Below, piece after piece: positions 25,643-35,851 of a DNA stretch of 64,000 bases. A program made the position numbers and the translations under genes. The stretch comes from Nitrosopumilus piranensis (GTDB lineage Archaea > Thermoproteota > Nitrososphaeria > Nitrososphaerales > Nitrosopumilaceae), in NCBI RefSeq assembly GCF_000875775.1, contig NZ_CP010868.1:496001-560000 (forward strand), given 5' to 3'. The notes under the pieces are model-generated. The model was not told the DNA's origin. It did not search any database and was given only the letters and a program-made list of their open reading frames with translations. How positions within the stretch are numbered: position 1 is the first letter of the stretch; every line of letters starts with the position of its first letter.

Positions 25643-26926
25643 ATGGAACTCCCACGAGGAATGAAAGATTTTGAGGCTAATGAAAACTCAAACATTGAAC
25701 ACATTCGAAATCATTTCAAAAAGTTATCTAATTTGTATGGATTTTCATTTATGGAGCCCTCTGTTTTAGAATCATTATCAACATTAGAGACAAAATCTGG
25801 TCCTGCAATTAGGGATGAAATTTATTATTTTAAAGATAAGGGAGATCGTGAAGTAGCATTACGTTTTGACTTTACAATGGGTTTGACAAGATATGCAACT
25901 GCACAAAAATCAATGAAACTTCCTGCAAAGATTTCTGCATTTGGTGGTGTGTTTAGATATGATGAACCTCAAAAAGGGCGATATCGATATTTTCATCAAT
26001 GGGACATTGAAATTTATGGCAAAAAAACCCTTGAATCTGAGGCTGAAATAATTGAATTAACATCACGACTTTTTGATTCGTTATTGCTCAAAGATATTGT
26101 AATTGACATTAATCATCGTAATCTAGTTGAATCATATATTAACAAAATATTTGAAACAACGGATTCTGATAAAGTGGCAGATATTCTAAGAGCAATTGAC
26201 AAGATTGCAAAAAAATCAAAAGATGAAATTTTAACTGAATTTACCAAAAAGGGATATGATACTTCTAAACTTGAAAAAATTCTAGAATTCTCCCAAGTAA
26301 AAGGTACTATTACTCAAATAGAACAAAATTTTGATACAACACAACTTGAATCGTGGAATGAACTAAAACAACTATTTGACTCTCTAGAAAATAGAGGAGT
26401 TTCAAATGTAAGAATCAATTTTGGTATAGTTCGTGGATTAGATTATTATTCTGGAGTAGTATTTGAGGTATTTGATAAAAATTCAAAACTTGGTGCTTTA
26501 GCTGGTGGAGGAAGATATGATACGCTAACAAAAGCATTTGGGAGAGATGATATTGGCGCAACAGGTGTTGCAGGTGGGGTGGAGCGAATAATTCTCACAA
26601 TGCAAGAGCAAAAAATTATTCCCGAAGTTTCACAAAATAGAGTTGCAGTAGTTTACATTAATGATGATATGCAAAAAGTTGCCCATTCCATTACGTCACT
26701 ATTAAGATTGAATAATATTCCTGCTGATATTGATTTGGCAGGACGTAGTCTAAAAAAACAAATGGATAATGCAGGAAATGCTAGATATTCTATTATTGTG
26801 GGACCTCAAGAACTTGAAAATGGAAATGTATTGTTGCATGACATGAGAGATGGAAAGGAGGGAACAATTTCTCTAGAAAAACTAACTGAAGACCCTAACT
26901 CTGTTCTTAGTTTAGAAAAGCCCTAG
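25643..26926 (+). CDS. hisS: Histidyl-tRNA synthetase
   Basis: 427-residue class II synthetase that charges tRNA-His. Start ELPRGMKDFEANE; motif 2 FRYDEPQKGRYRYFHQWDIE; histidine motif RGLDYYSGVVFEV; motif 3 ATGVAGGVERI; then the anticodon-binding domain (about 335-420). Its last 20 bases overlap the 3' end of eif6 on the opposite strand. Confidence 0.97.
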   Translation: MELPRGMKDFEANENSNIEHIRNHFKKLSNLYGFSFMEPSVLESLSTLETKSGPAIRDEIYYFKDKGDREVALRFDFTMGLTRYATAQKSMKLPAKISAFGGVFRYDEPQKGRYRYFHQWDIEIYGKKTLESEAEIIELTSRLFDSLLLKDIVIDINHRNLVESYINKIFETTDSDKVADILRAIDKIAKKSKDEILTEFTKKGYDTSKLEKILEFSQVKGTITQIEQNFDTTQLESWNELKQLFDSLENRGVSNVRINFGIVRGLDYYSGVVFEVFDKNSKLGALAGGGRYDTLTKAFGRDDIGATGVAGGVERIILTMQEQKIIPEVSQNRVAVVYINDDMQKVAHSITSLLRLNNIPADIDLAGRSLKKQMDNAGNARYSIIVGPQELENGNVLLHDMRDGKEGTISLEKLTEDPNSVLSLEKP

Positions 26927-27572
26927 TTAACATCATTATCTCTGGACCTGTTGTTAATGATCCTACCACGATGCAATTATTATTGGCCAAAATTCCTGAT
27001 GACACGTATGGAATTCCATTATTGATAGAACTCTGCTCCACTTTTACGCCTAATAAATTAGAAAATGTCTTCATATCTTCCTCATCTGCCTCCGGATGTA
27101 TGGCCGCCCCGGAATTATTTGCCACCATCACAACCCCTGTCTGATTAAACCCTGAAATTTTTTTCTGAATTGTTTCCACCCCTAAAACATCTGAAATAGT
27201 TTGACAATCTTCTTTTGATAACCATGGTGACACAACAGCTCCTTTATCATTTGTACAAATTACATTTCCTAATGCTGTAAATTTTGAATCTAACACTCCA
27301 ATTTCTAAATCTGTTTCTTTTTTGAGTAAATCGTATTCATTTTGATATGCTGTTTTGGGTAACAAGATCCCTTTGTTATTCATAACACATAATGCACCAA
27401 TTAATCTGGTATTTGCAATTGAAGTGTAAAGATAGTTTACTCCTAGATGCTTTGAAAGTTTTTCTGCTTTAGTTTTTGCAAATCCCATTGGAAGTAAAAT
27501 TACACTATCATTAACACTAATGTAAACTCCTATGTTAGGACCGCGATACACATCAAACTTGATAATATCCAT
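26907..27572 (-). CDS. eif6: Translation initiation factor aIF6
   Basis: 221-residue pentein-fold protein that binds the 50S subunit and blocks premature joining. Characteristic parts: FDVYRGPNIGVYISVNDSVI, ALCVMNNKGILLP and VMVANNSGAAIHPEADEEDM. Length is normal. Convergent overlap of 20 bases with hisS. Confidence 0.96.
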   Translation of the reverse strand: MDIIKFDVYRGPNIGVYISVNDSVILLPMGFAKTKAEKLSKHLGVNYLYTSIANTRLIGALCVMNNKGILLPKTAYQNEYDLLKKETDLEIGVLDSKFTALGNVICTNDKGAVVSPWLSKEDCQTISDVLGVETIQKKISGFNQTGVVMVANNSGAAIHPEADEEDMKTFSNLLGVKVEQSSINNGIPYVSSGILANNNCIVVGSLTTGPEIMMLTRAFLN

Positions 27573-27644
27573 ATCTGCAAAATTGATCGTACAGCGTTAT
27601 GAACGTAAGGGATCTCTCCTGACTAGAATCTAGAATTACATTAG

Positions 27645-27660
27645 TCTAGCTTTAAATAAT
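27645..27660 (+). promoter_or_regulatory. Promoter of ferredoxin 1 (TATA box, shared 16-mer)
   Basis: TCTAGCTTTAAATAAT ends 21 bases before the ATG at 27681. The identical 16-mer sits at the same distance before ferredoxin 2. TTTAAATA is an archaeal TATA box, and the position implies an almost leaderless mRNA. Confidence 0.65.
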
Positions 27661-27662
27661 AA

Positions 27663-28172
<510 letters not shown>

Positions 28173-28251
28173 ATTCGAAAATCCTTCTTAGAAATTTTTA
28201 TTTTTTATTGAATTTTATCGATCTATTTTTGTTTAGTCGCGACTAATTTTA

Positions 28252-28267
28252 TCTAGCTTTAAATAAT
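28252..28267 (+). promoter_or_regulatory. Promoter of ferredoxin 2 (same 16-mer)
   Basis: TCTAGCTTTAAATAAT again, ending 21 bases before the ATG at 28288. Identity to the ferredoxin 1 promoter in sequence and spacing suggests a duplicated gene plus promoter, or a common regulator. Confidence 0.65.
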
Positions 28268-28287
28268 ATTTTGAAATAAATTACTTT

Positions 28288-28824
28288 ATGCCAATAGATG
28301 AAAAATTTGTTGAAAATCTAGAAGTCGTTGGAAAGACATTGCACTCAGATGGTGAAAATAAACACTTTATCTGGGGTAAAGGCAGAACTGACGGTGAAGC
28401 ATTTTCAGATGAAAATGTCAAAGCAGCATATGAAGCAAGAGGCGAAGAACAAGTTCCTCTTGGAATTCATGGTACAACTGTAGCAGTTGACTGGGATTCT
28501 TGTGTTGCAGCAGGTTCTTGTATGAGTGTCTGTCCTGTTCAAACCTTCCAGTGGTATAGAACTGAAAAAGATATTCCTGCAAAAGATGTTCTTAATGCAA
28601 CTTTTGATGGAACTGGTTTGACTGAACAAGATGAACGTCTAGATTACACAGATAAATCAATGCCAATCAGAGAACATGATTGTACACAATGTATGGCTTG
28701 CCAAGAAGCATGTCCTACACATGCAATCTTGATTGAACCATCTTACCAAGAGTATCACGAAAAAGCTGATGGCTCTTATGTAAAAATGGAATCAACCTCT
28801 GTAAATCCACACGCACACGATTAA
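28288..28824 (+). CDS. Ferredoxin, paralogue of the preceding gene
   Basis: 178 residues, strongly similar to the protein at 27681. First motif CVAAGSCMSVCPVQ has Ala where ferredoxin 1 has Asp; the second, CTQCMACQEACPTH, is a full [4Fe-4S] site. The Asp-to-Ala change could alter the potential or stability of the first cluster. The C-terminus is longer by about 15 residues and His-containing (NPHAHD). Independent promoter and T-rich terminator suggest the two are expressed separately. Confidence 0.9.
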   Translation: MPIDEKFVENLEVVGKTLHSDGENKHFIWGKGRTDGEAFSDENVKAAYEARGEEQVPLGIHGTTVAVDWDSCVAAGSCMSVCPVQTFQWYRTEKDIPAKDVLNATFDGTGLTEQDERLDYTDKSMPIREHDCTQCMACQEACPTHAILIEPSYQEYHEKADGSYVKMESTSVNPHAHD

Positions 28825-28827
28825 AGA

Positions 28828-28850
28828 ATTTTTTTCTTTTTTCTTATTTT
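28828..28850 (+). terminator. T-rich terminator after ferredoxin 2
   Basis: Nearly unbroken T tracts (T7, C, T6, C, TTA, T5) start 4 bases after the stop codon. No stem is needed for archaeal termination. Confidence 0.5.
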
Positions 28851-28905
28851 TACAAATTTAATTTCATCCTCAACAAATTTTAATGTCTATAATCCACAAT
28901 CTCTT

Positions 28906-28989
28906 GCAGAGGTCGCCTAGCTCGGTAGGGCGCGGGCCTTGAGAGCCTGTGTGCGCAAGCATACGGGGGTTCAAATCCCTCTCTCTGCG
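28906..28989 (+). tRNA. tRNA-Ser (TGA anticodon)
   Basis: Acceptor GCAGAGG pairs with TCTCTGC and the discriminator is G. The anticodon stem CGGGC/GCCTG closes loop CTTGAGA, anticodon TGA. The extra arm TGTGCGCAAGCATA is long, as in class II tRNAs. No encoded CCA. Its 3' end is 3 bases from the stop codon of the convergent rfcS gene. Confidence 0.95.
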
Positions 28990-28992
28990 TTT

Positions 28993-29943
28993 TTAATTTT
29001 CTATTTTTGCAAGTTCTGCAAGCATTGCAGACAATTGAATTTCAGAATTAGAACCAACTAAAATTCTGTAATCATATTTTGCAATTACTTCTAAAATATC
29101 TGACAGTTTGTCATGCTTTGATTTGAATACTGCAGAGTTTAGATATTTCAAAAAGTCTGATTCTGACATTCCATAAACTTTGATTAACTCAATCATTTTT
29201 TCTCTTGCCTCTGGAACTTTTCCAGATAATGCAATTTTTAGAACTTCATCAACATCTGTTGTTTTTGTTAGTCCTGCAGATGCCTTTACATTTTCTTCAG
29301 AAATAGCACCCAAACTTGCAGTTGCTTGCATCAGATTAATTGCATGCCTTAGATCTCCTTCAGAATAATCATAAATTGCTTTTAATCCTTTTTTATCTGC
29401 CTTTACTTTTTCTTTTTTTGCAATTTCTTCGAGTCTTTTTACGACGTCTTCTTCAGGAACTGATGTAAACTTGAATGTTGCACATCTACTTTGAATAGGA
29501 TCAATAATCTTTGAGATATTATTTGCAATTAATATAAATCTGCAAATTTTTGCAGTATCTTCTATAATTCTTCTTAATGCAGTTTGGGCATCAGATGTCA
29601 TTTCATCTGCTTCATCCAAAATAATAATTTTGAATGGAACATCTGCCATTCCTGCATATCTTGAAAACTTTTTTACTTTTTCCCTAACCATTCCAATTCC
29701 TCTTTCATCAGATGCATTAAGCTCTAGGGTATAGTCTTTGGAATAGTCTCCTAAAATCTGTCTTGAAATACATAGTGCAGTAGTCGTTTTTCCCACACCT
29801 GCTGATCCTGAAAATAACAAGTGAGGCATATCTGTAGGATCTTTGATTAAAGCTTCCAAACTTCCAATAATTTCTGTTTGATTAACTACTTCAGACAACT
29901 TCATTGGGCGATATTTTTCTACCCACATTCCTGTTGTAGCCAT
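28993..29943 (-). CDS. rfcS: Replication factor C small subunit
   Basis: 316 residues from the ATG at 29943 (MATTGMWVEKYRPMKLSEVV); the frame extends 6 codons further to 29961. This clamp-loader AAA+ ATPase opens and loads PCNA. Walker A is GSAGVGKTTTAL, Walker B IILDEADEMT, and the arginine finger SRC box is IQSRCATFKF. Its large-subunit partner is at 53588-54745. Confidence 0.96.
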   Translation of the reverse strand: MATTGMWVEKYRPMKLSEVVNQTEIIGSLEALIKDPTDMPHLLFSGSAGVGKTTTALCISRQILGDYSKDYTLELNASDERGIGMVREKVKKFSRYAGMADVPFKIIILDEADEMTSDAQTALRRIIEDTAKICRFILIANNISKIIDPIQSRCATFKFTSVPEEDVVKRLEEIAKKEKVKADKKGLKAIYDYSEGDLRHAINLMQATASLGAISEENVKASAGLTKTTDVDEVLKIALSGKVPEAREKMIELIKVYGMSESDFLKYLNSAVFKSKHDKLSDILEVIAKYDYRILVGSNSEIQLSAMLAELAKIEN

Positions 29944-30030
29944 ATGAGTACTTGGAAGCAATTCCCACTAATAAATCCGAATTGGTTATTGTAACATACA
30001 GCAAATTAAAATCCATTTAAGCACAATATA

Positions 30031-30131
30031 ATGAGCGATCAGGCTGAGATTAATTAGGATCAATTGATCTCACAAAATTGTTAACAGAATTGATCGATCC
30101 GATACTTGAGGATCTAAAAGACAAAAAGTGA
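30031..30131 (+). pseudogene. Micro-gene before GINS, broken by one missing base
   Basis: ATG at 30031 reads MSDQAEIN and then a stop. One base inserted in the run AATTAGG would join it to LGSIDLTKLLTELIDPILED and LKDKK, ending at the TGA at 30129-30131. The total is then exactly 33 codons plus stop. The second half is an amphipathic helix and the end is 6 bases before the GINS ATG. It may be a genuine loss, a sequencing error or a frameshift site. Confidence 0.35.
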
Positions 30132-30137
30132 TCTCAC

Positions 30138-30656
30138 ATGGAAATTGATAAAATAGAAAAAGTACATTCGATTGGATACCGCCTAAAGGATGCTAAAGTC
30201 ACCGTAAATCAAGACTACAAATTCAATGTTGCAGGTTTAAAGACTGAGGGAAAACAGGGCGAAGTAAATAACATACCTCAATGGGTAGGTAAAATTCTAG
30301 CAGACAATAATTTGGGAATCCTTGATGCCCCTGACATGATCACTGAACTTAAACAAGCATTATCCAAAGAAAAGATGGTTGGAGAATATCAAATTTCTAC
30401 ATTAGAGCCCCATTTTTACATAAAACTAAAAGAATCTATGAAAGAATTGAATCGAGATGATTTTGATAAAGTAGAAAGTATGATGCTAGAATTATTTCGA
30501 ATGAGAAGAGGAAAACTAGTAAAACTAGCTGACTCTATAAAACTAAATTCTGATTTGTATAACAAGCTAACTGTTGAAGAAGTAATTTTCTATAAGACAA
30601 TTTATGATAATAGCAAAGAATTTGAAAATCAAATACAAGGTGAGAAAGATGAGTAG
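30138..30656 (+). CDS. GINS-family replication protein
   Basis: 172 residues. GINS joins MCM in the replicative helicase complex. The central helical domain shows PHFYIKLKESMKELNRDDFD and MMLELFRMRRGKLVKLADS, typical of archaeal Gins51/15-type subunits. The direct overlap with mcm (8 bases, GGTGA site at 30639) supports the call. It could be either archaeal GINS paralogue. Confidence 0.85.
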   Translation: MEIDKIEKVHSIGYRLKDAKVTVNQDYKFNVAGLKTEGKQGEVNNIPQWVGKILADNNLGILDAPDMITELKQALSKEKMVGEYQISTLEPHFYIKLKESMKELNRDDFDKVESMMLELFRMRRGKLVKLADSIKLNSDLYNKLTVEEVIFYKTIYDNSKEFENQIQGEKDE

Positions 30657-32736
30657 TGCTCAAACTAGTACTTTTACTGATTCAGCATTATCTGATAAAG
30701 TAAAAGAATTCTTGACTAGATTCAAAGATAGTAGTGGTGAATACAAGTATGTTCAAGCAATCGATGAGATGATGCCTAAAAATTCTAAATTCATTATTGT
30801 TGATTACAATGATTTGATAATTGAGCCAGAAATTATTTCGATATTTTCAGAAAACCCTGATAGAATATTTGATGCATTCTCAAGAGCAATAAAAGAAGCA
30901 CTACAAACAAGATTCCCTGATTATGCTGAAAAAATCAAAGACGAAGTTCGTGTTAGACTAATTAACTATCCTTCTGAACGAAGTCTCAGACAAATTAATG
31001 CTGAAACCATTGGAACCATTACCAGTGTTTCAGGAATGGTAGTAAGAGCTTCTGAAGTAAAACCACTTGCAAAAGAATTGATCTTTATTTGTCCTGATGA
31101 GCATCAAACTAAGGTAATCCAAATTAAAGGAATGGATGTTAAAGTTCCAGTTGTATGTGATAACCCGAATTGTAAACAACGTGATTTTGACTTAAAACCA
31201 GAAGCAAGTAAATTCATTGATTTTCAGATTCTAAGATTGCAAGAACTTCCTGAAGATTTACCGCCAGGACAACTCCCTCATTATATTGATGTAACAATTA
31301 GGCAGGATTTAGTAGATAATGCTAGGCCTGGGGATAGAATTGTCCTTACCGGAGTAGTCCGAGTAGAGCAAGAATCTGTAACTGGAGTAACTCGTGGACA
31401 CAGTGGATTGTATAGATTGAGAATTGAAGGAAACAATATCGAATTTTTGGGTGGACGTGGTTCTAAAACTGCAAGAAAAATTGAAAGAGAAGAAATTTCT
31501 CCTGAAGAAGAAAAAATGATTAAAGCCCTAGCTCATAGTCCTGATGTTTATCAAAGATTAATTGATTCGTTTGCTCCTCATATTCAGGGGCAATCCTTAA
31601 TCAAAGAAGCAATCTTGTTACTGATTGTAGGTTCTAATCAAAGATCATTAGGTGATGGCAGTAAAATTAGAGGTGACATTAACGTATTTCTTGTAGGTGA
31701 TCCTGGTACTGCAAAAAGTGAGATGCTAAAATTCTGTTCTAGGATTGCACCGCGTGGTCTGTACACTTCTGGTAGAGGTTCAACTGCTGCAGGACTTACT
31801 GCCGCTGTTGTAAGAGACAAAACAGGAATTATGATGCTAGAAGCTGGTGCAGTTGTACTTGGTGATCAAGGTCTTGTAAGTATTGACGAATTTGATAAGA
31901 TGAAACCAGAAGATAGAAGTGCATTACACGAAGTTATGGAACAACAATCTGCAAGTATTGCAAAGGGAGGTATTGTTGCAACACTAAATGCACGAACATC
32001 AATTTTAGCAGCAGCCAACCCTATGTATGGTAAATATGATCCATTCAAAAACATCACAGAAAATGTCAATTTACCAATTCCTCTTTTAACAAGATTTGAC
32101 TTGATCTTTGTTGTAAGAGATATTCCAACTAAAGAGAAAGATGAAAAGATTGCAAGACACATTATTGAATTACATACCCCTCAAGGAACTGACAAAAAAT
32201 CTGTAGTAGATGTTGATTTACTTACAAAATACCTCTCATATGCAAAACGTGGTTCTCCTGATTTAACCAAGGAAGCAGAACAAAAAATCCTTGATTATTA
32301 TCTACAAATGAGAAATGTAGAATCTGAAGAAATGATAACAGTCACTCCTAGACAACTTGAGGGTATCATCAGGCTCTCTACTGCTAGAGCGAGATTACTC
32401 ATGAAAGATAAGGTTGAAGAGGAAGATGCAGAGCGTGCGATTTTCCTAATTCAAAGTATGCTTCAGGATGCAGGTGTTGATGTTAATACTGGAAAAGTTG
32501 ATCTTGGCGTATTACAAGGAAAGCCTCGCAGTGAAGTATCAAAAATGCAATTATTCATGGATGTACTAAAAGGTCTGGAAGGTGATAATAAGATCCCTGT
32601 TGAAGAAAAAGCCTTTGTTAGGGAACTTGAAAAGAGTGAAAAATTCACTGAAGAAGAGGCAAGAAATTACATTAGAAGAATGCTTAGAGAAGCATCTATT
32701 TATGAATCAAAACCCGGTCATTATAACCGAGTATGA
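30649..32736 (+). CDS. mcm: Minichromosome maintenance helicase MCM
   Basis: 695 residues from the ATG at 30649, preceded by GGTGA; an upstream in-frame start at 30604 lies inside GINS. N-terminal domain with a zinc site (CPDEH and VCDNPNC), then the AAA+ core: Walker A GDPGTAKSEMLKF, Walker B SIDEFDKM, sensor 1 ILAAANP, arginine finger LLTRFDL. A winged-helix C-terminus ends KPGHYNRV. It unwinds DNA at replication forks. Overlaps Hel308 by 4 bases. Confidence 0.97.
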   Translation: MSSAQTSTFTDSALSDKVKEFLTRFKDSSGEYKYVQAIDEMMPKNSKFIIVDYNDLIIEPEIISIFSENPDRIFDAFSRAIKEALQTRFPDYAEKIKDEVRVRLINYPSERSLRQINAETIGTITSVSGMVVRASEVKPLAKELIFICPDEHQTKVIQIKGMDVKVPVVCDNPNCKQRDFDLKPEASKFIDFQILRLQELPEDLPPGQLPHYIDVTIRQDLVDNARPGDRIVLTGVVRVEQESVTGVTRGHSGLYRLRIEGNNIEFLGGRGSKTARKIEREEISPEEEKMIKALAHSPDVYQRLIDSFAPHIQGQSLIKEAILLLIVGSNQRSLGDGSKIRGDINVFLVGDPGTAKSEMLKFCSRIAPRGLYTSGRGSTAAGLTAAVVRDKTGIMMLEAGAVVLGDQGLVSIDEFDKMKPEDRSALHEVMEQQSASIAKGGIVATLNARTSILAAANPMYGKYDPFKNITENVNLPIPLLTRFDLIFVVRDIPTKEKDEKIARHIIELHTPQGTDKKSVVDVDLLTKYLSYAKRGSPDLTKEAEQKILDYYLQMRNVESEEMITVTPRQLEGIIRLSTARARLLMKDKVEEEDAERAIFLIQSMLQDAGVDVNTGKVDLGVLQGKPRSEVSKMQLFMDVLKGLEGDNKIPVEEKAFVRELEKSEKFTEEEARNYIRRMLREASIYESKPGHYNRV

Positions 32737-34862
32737 AAATAGAAAAATTACAACTCCCTGATTCTGCAATTAAATTCTTAAAATCACAAGGCTTTGAAAA
32801 ATTATATCCACCACAAGCTGATAGTGTAAAGTCTGGATTACTTGATGGCAAAAGCATTCTAGTTTCTGCTCCTACTGCAAGTGGCAAAACATTGATTGCA
32901 ATGATTGGAATGATGAGTTATCTTTCAAAAAACAAGGGTAAGATAATTTATCTTAGTCCTTTGAGAGCATTAGCTGCTGAAAAATTTTCAGAGTTTAAAA
33001 AATTAGAAAAAATTGCATTAGGTAAGAAAATTAAAGTAGGAATTTCTACTGGTGATTTTGAAAATATTGAAAAAAATCTAGAAAAAAACAATATTTTGAT
33101 TTTAACAAATGAAAAAATGGATTCTATAATTAGACATGGTGCAGAATGGATTGATGAAATAGGGTTAGTGATTGCAGATGAGGTTCATCTAATCGGTGAT
33201 GAGAATAGAGGACCAACATTAGAGATGATCTTAACTCAACTAAAACTATTAGAAACAAAACCTCAGATTGTAGGTCTTAGTGCAACTATTACAAATTCTG
33301 ATGAGATTGCAGACTGGCTTGGATGTAAACTAGTCAAAAATGATTGGAGGCCTGTTCCTTTAACTGAAGGTGTCTGTGATGGTGGTGAAGTTACAATGAA
33401 TGGTGGAAAAACATTTGAAGTTGAGCGTAGCATTCGTGGAACTCCTGTCGATTTAGGTGTACAGTCTGTCAAAGATGGTGGACAATCCTTGGTTTTTGCA
33501 GAAACTAGAACACGCTCAAAATCATTAGCAACAAAAGCAGCTGATGCAATATCACAAATTCTACAAAAAAAGGATATAGCTCAACTGGAGAAAACCTCCA
33601 AAAAAATCCTGTCTGAGAATGAACATACAGAATTAGTAAAAACATTAGCAACTTTAGTTAAAAAAGGAGTTGCATTCCATCATGCAGGATTAAATCAAAA
33701 TTGTAGAGAAATAATTGAAAAAGAATTCCGTAATGGTGCCATCAAATTACTGTCGTCTACACCAACCTTAGCTGCAGGAGTTAATCTTCCTGCAAGAAGA
33801 GTTGTGATTTCAAATGTTAATAGATATAACGCAAAGGTAGGGGCAAACAGACCTATTAGTATTTTAGAATACAAACAGCTTTGTGGACGAGCTGGAAGAC
33901 CACAATATGATGATTATGGAGAATCAATTATTGTTGGAAACGGTAACGCTGAAGATTTAATTGATTATTACATAAATGGTGAGCCTGAACCAATTGAATC
34001 CAAAATAACTGATGATAAATCTCTTCGAACACATATACTAAGCATTGTAGTTACTCATCCAGGAATTAAAAAAGAAGAAATCTTGGAGTTTTTTTTAGAG
34101 ACATTAGGCGGATTACAATCAAGAAAACCCACAATAAAATTTGCAATTGATATTTCTCTAAGATTTCTTTCTAGTGAATACTTGCTTGTCAAAAAAGGTG
34201 ATAGGTATGCCGCAACAGAATTTGGAAAAAAGACTTCTATGCTTTACATTGATCCTCTAACTGCAACATACTTTAGAGATGCTGTTGAAAATGTATCTCA
34301 AGACAGGAAACATACTTTTGGGTTTTTACATTTAATTTCAAATTGTGAAGAATTTTTTCCAAAATTCTCTCTCCGCCAGAAGGACTATGAGGCAGCTAGT
34401 TTAATGATAGAAAACAATTCTTCAGAATTATTAGAACCCATATCTGAATATGATTGTTCAAGAAGTCTCTTGGCTTTACAGGCTTGGATTACTGAATCTT
34501 CAGAATTGTCACTTTCAGACAGTCTAGGAATAGAGTCTGGTGATGTGCATAGAATGACTGAGACTGCAAACTGGCTGGCTTATTGCCTAAGGGAGATATC
34601 TAAACATGTTGAAAGGGTTGATTTATTGGAAGAATTGGATGATCTTAGGCAAAGAATTACCTATGGAATTCGTGAAGAATTACTTGATTTAGTGCAAATC
34701 AAAGGAATTGGAAGAGTAAGGGCACGAATTCTCTTCAAACACGGAATTAGGAATCTAGATGATTTAGCAAAGATTCCTGTGAATAAATTAGCAGATATTG
34801 ATAAAATTGGTTCAACCATTGCGGATAACATCAAGTCCGAATTACGAAAGATTAGATATTGA
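32733..34862 (+). CDS. hel308: Hel308 (Ski2-like) DNA helicase
   Basis: 709 residues. Motif I SAPTASGKTLIAM, motif II ADEVHLIGDE, motif III GLSATI, motif VI QLCGRAGRPQYDDYGE; then the winged helix and ratchet domain. A C-terminal helix-hairpin-helix reads DLVQIKGIGRVRARILFKHG. Hel308 acts on stalled or broken forks. Coupling to mcm by an ATGA overlap places it in a replication operon. Confidence 0.94.
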   Translation: MKIEKLQLPDSAIKFLKSQGFEKLYPPQADSVKSGLLDGKSILVSAPTASGKTLIAMIGMMSYLSKNKGKIIYLSPLRALAAEKFSEFKKLEKIALGKKIKVGISTGDFENIEKNLEKNNILILTNEKMDSIIRHGAEWIDEIGLVIADEVHLIGDENRGPTLEMILTQLKLLETKPQIVGLSATITNSDEIADWLGCKLVKNDWRPVPLTEGVCDGGEVTMNGGKTFEVERSIRGTPVDLGVQSVKDGGQSLVFAETRTRSKSLATKAADAISQILQKKDIAQLEKTSKKILSENEHTELVKTLATLVKKGVAFHHAGLNQNCREIIEKEFRNGAIKLLSSTPTLAAGVNLPARRVVISNVNRYNAKVGANRPISILEYKQLCGRAGRPQYDDYGESIIVGNGNAEDLIDYYINGEPEPIESKITDDKSLRTHILSIVVTHPGIKKEEILEFFLETLGGLQSRKPTIKFAIDISLRFLSSEYLLVKKGDRYAATEFGKKTSMLYIDPLTATYFRDAVENVSQDRKHTFGFLHLISNCEEFFPKFSLRQKDYEAASLMIENNSSELLEPISEYDCSRSLLALQAWITESSELSLSDSLGIESGDVHRMTETANWLAYCLREISKHVERVDLLEELDDLRQRITYGIREELLDLVQIKGIGRVRARILFKHGIRNLDDLAKIPVNKLADIDKIGSTIADNIKSELRKIRY

Positions 34863-35851
34863 TTGAATTTCTTTTTCCTGCAATAATCTCTTGTGTGGCT
34901 GCATTTTTTGTAGTTTTTATATTAACTCCTCCTCTGATAAAATTTTTAGAACTCAGAGATTTTGTTGTTAAAGATGTAAATAAAAAAGGTAATGTTATGA
35001 TTGCAAGACCTGGTGGAATATCAATAATATTGGGAATTATTGCATCTGAAATTATTCTTTACTTGTTTTTACAATTAAATGAAATACTTGCAATTATTTT
35101 TACAACCTCTGCAGCCTTTGTAATTGGATATATTGATGATAGAAAAGTTATGGGTGGTTGGTTTAAACCTGTTACACTTGCAATTATATCCATACCTATT
35201 ATCCTTCTTGGTGTATATGATTCAGATTTATCATTTCCGTTGTTTGGAACCGCACAAATTCCCATACTTTATCTTGCATTAATTATTTTTATAATCCCTA
35301 TTACTGGAAATACAATCAACTCTATTGATGTTCTTAATGGTGTTGCAAGCGGATTTATGATCATTGCAAGTTTTTCTTTATCGATCTGTTTGTTTATTGT
35401 ACAAAACTATGAAATTGCAATTGTAAGTTTACCTTTAGGATTTGTTTCTTTAGCATTTTACAAGTTTCATAAAATTCCAAGTAAAATTTTTCCAGGAGAT
35501 TCTGGAGCTCTAACATTGGGTGTCATGTATGGAACTATTGCAATTGTTGGTAGTGTAGAAATTATTGCAGCAGTTGCATTGTTGCCTGCAGTAATTAATT
35601 CATTTTTATTCCTTTCAAGTGTAAAGAAAATAGTTGAACATAGACAAATCAAGGGAACACCTGTAGATCATACAGAAGATTTCAAGTTAAAGGCAACTGA
35701 TGATAATGCTGCACCTGTAACTTTGGTTAGATTAATTCTTGCTACAGGACCATTAACTGAAAGACAAGTTGGAATTACAATCTTTAAACTTGCCTTGTTT
35801 TCAGGAATACTTGCAATTATTACAGCTTCTTTAATGAGTGTGAGAATTTGA
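34859..35851 (+). CDS. Glycosyltransferase family 4 (MraY/WecA/AglH-like) membrane protein
   Basis: 330 residues from TTG with about ten membrane segments. Family motifs: GYIDDRKVMGGWFKP (Asp-Asp), GNTINSIDVLNGVASG and FPGDSGALTLGVMYG. These enzymes transfer a sugar-phosphate, usually GlcNAc-1-phosphate, to a polyprenyl or dolichyl phosphate at the start of glycan assembly. It is fused into the replication operon by a 4-base overlap with hel308. The substrate is inferred. Confidence 0.85.
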   Translation: MIEFLFPAIISCVAAFFVVFILTPPLIKFLELRDFVVKDVNKKGNVMIARPGGISIILGIIASEIILYLFLQLNEILAIIFTTSAAFVIGYIDDRKVMGGWFKPVTLAIISIPIILLGVYDSDLSFPLFGTAQIPILYLALIIFIIPITGNTINSIDVLNGVASGFMIIASFSLSICLFIVQNYEIAIVSLPLGFVSLAFYKFHKIPSKIFPGDSGALTLGVMYGTIAIVGSVEIIAAVALLPAVINSFLFLSSVKKIVEHRQIKGTPVDHTEDFKLKATDDNAAPVTLVRLILATGPLTERQVGITIFKLALFSGILAIITASLMSVRI

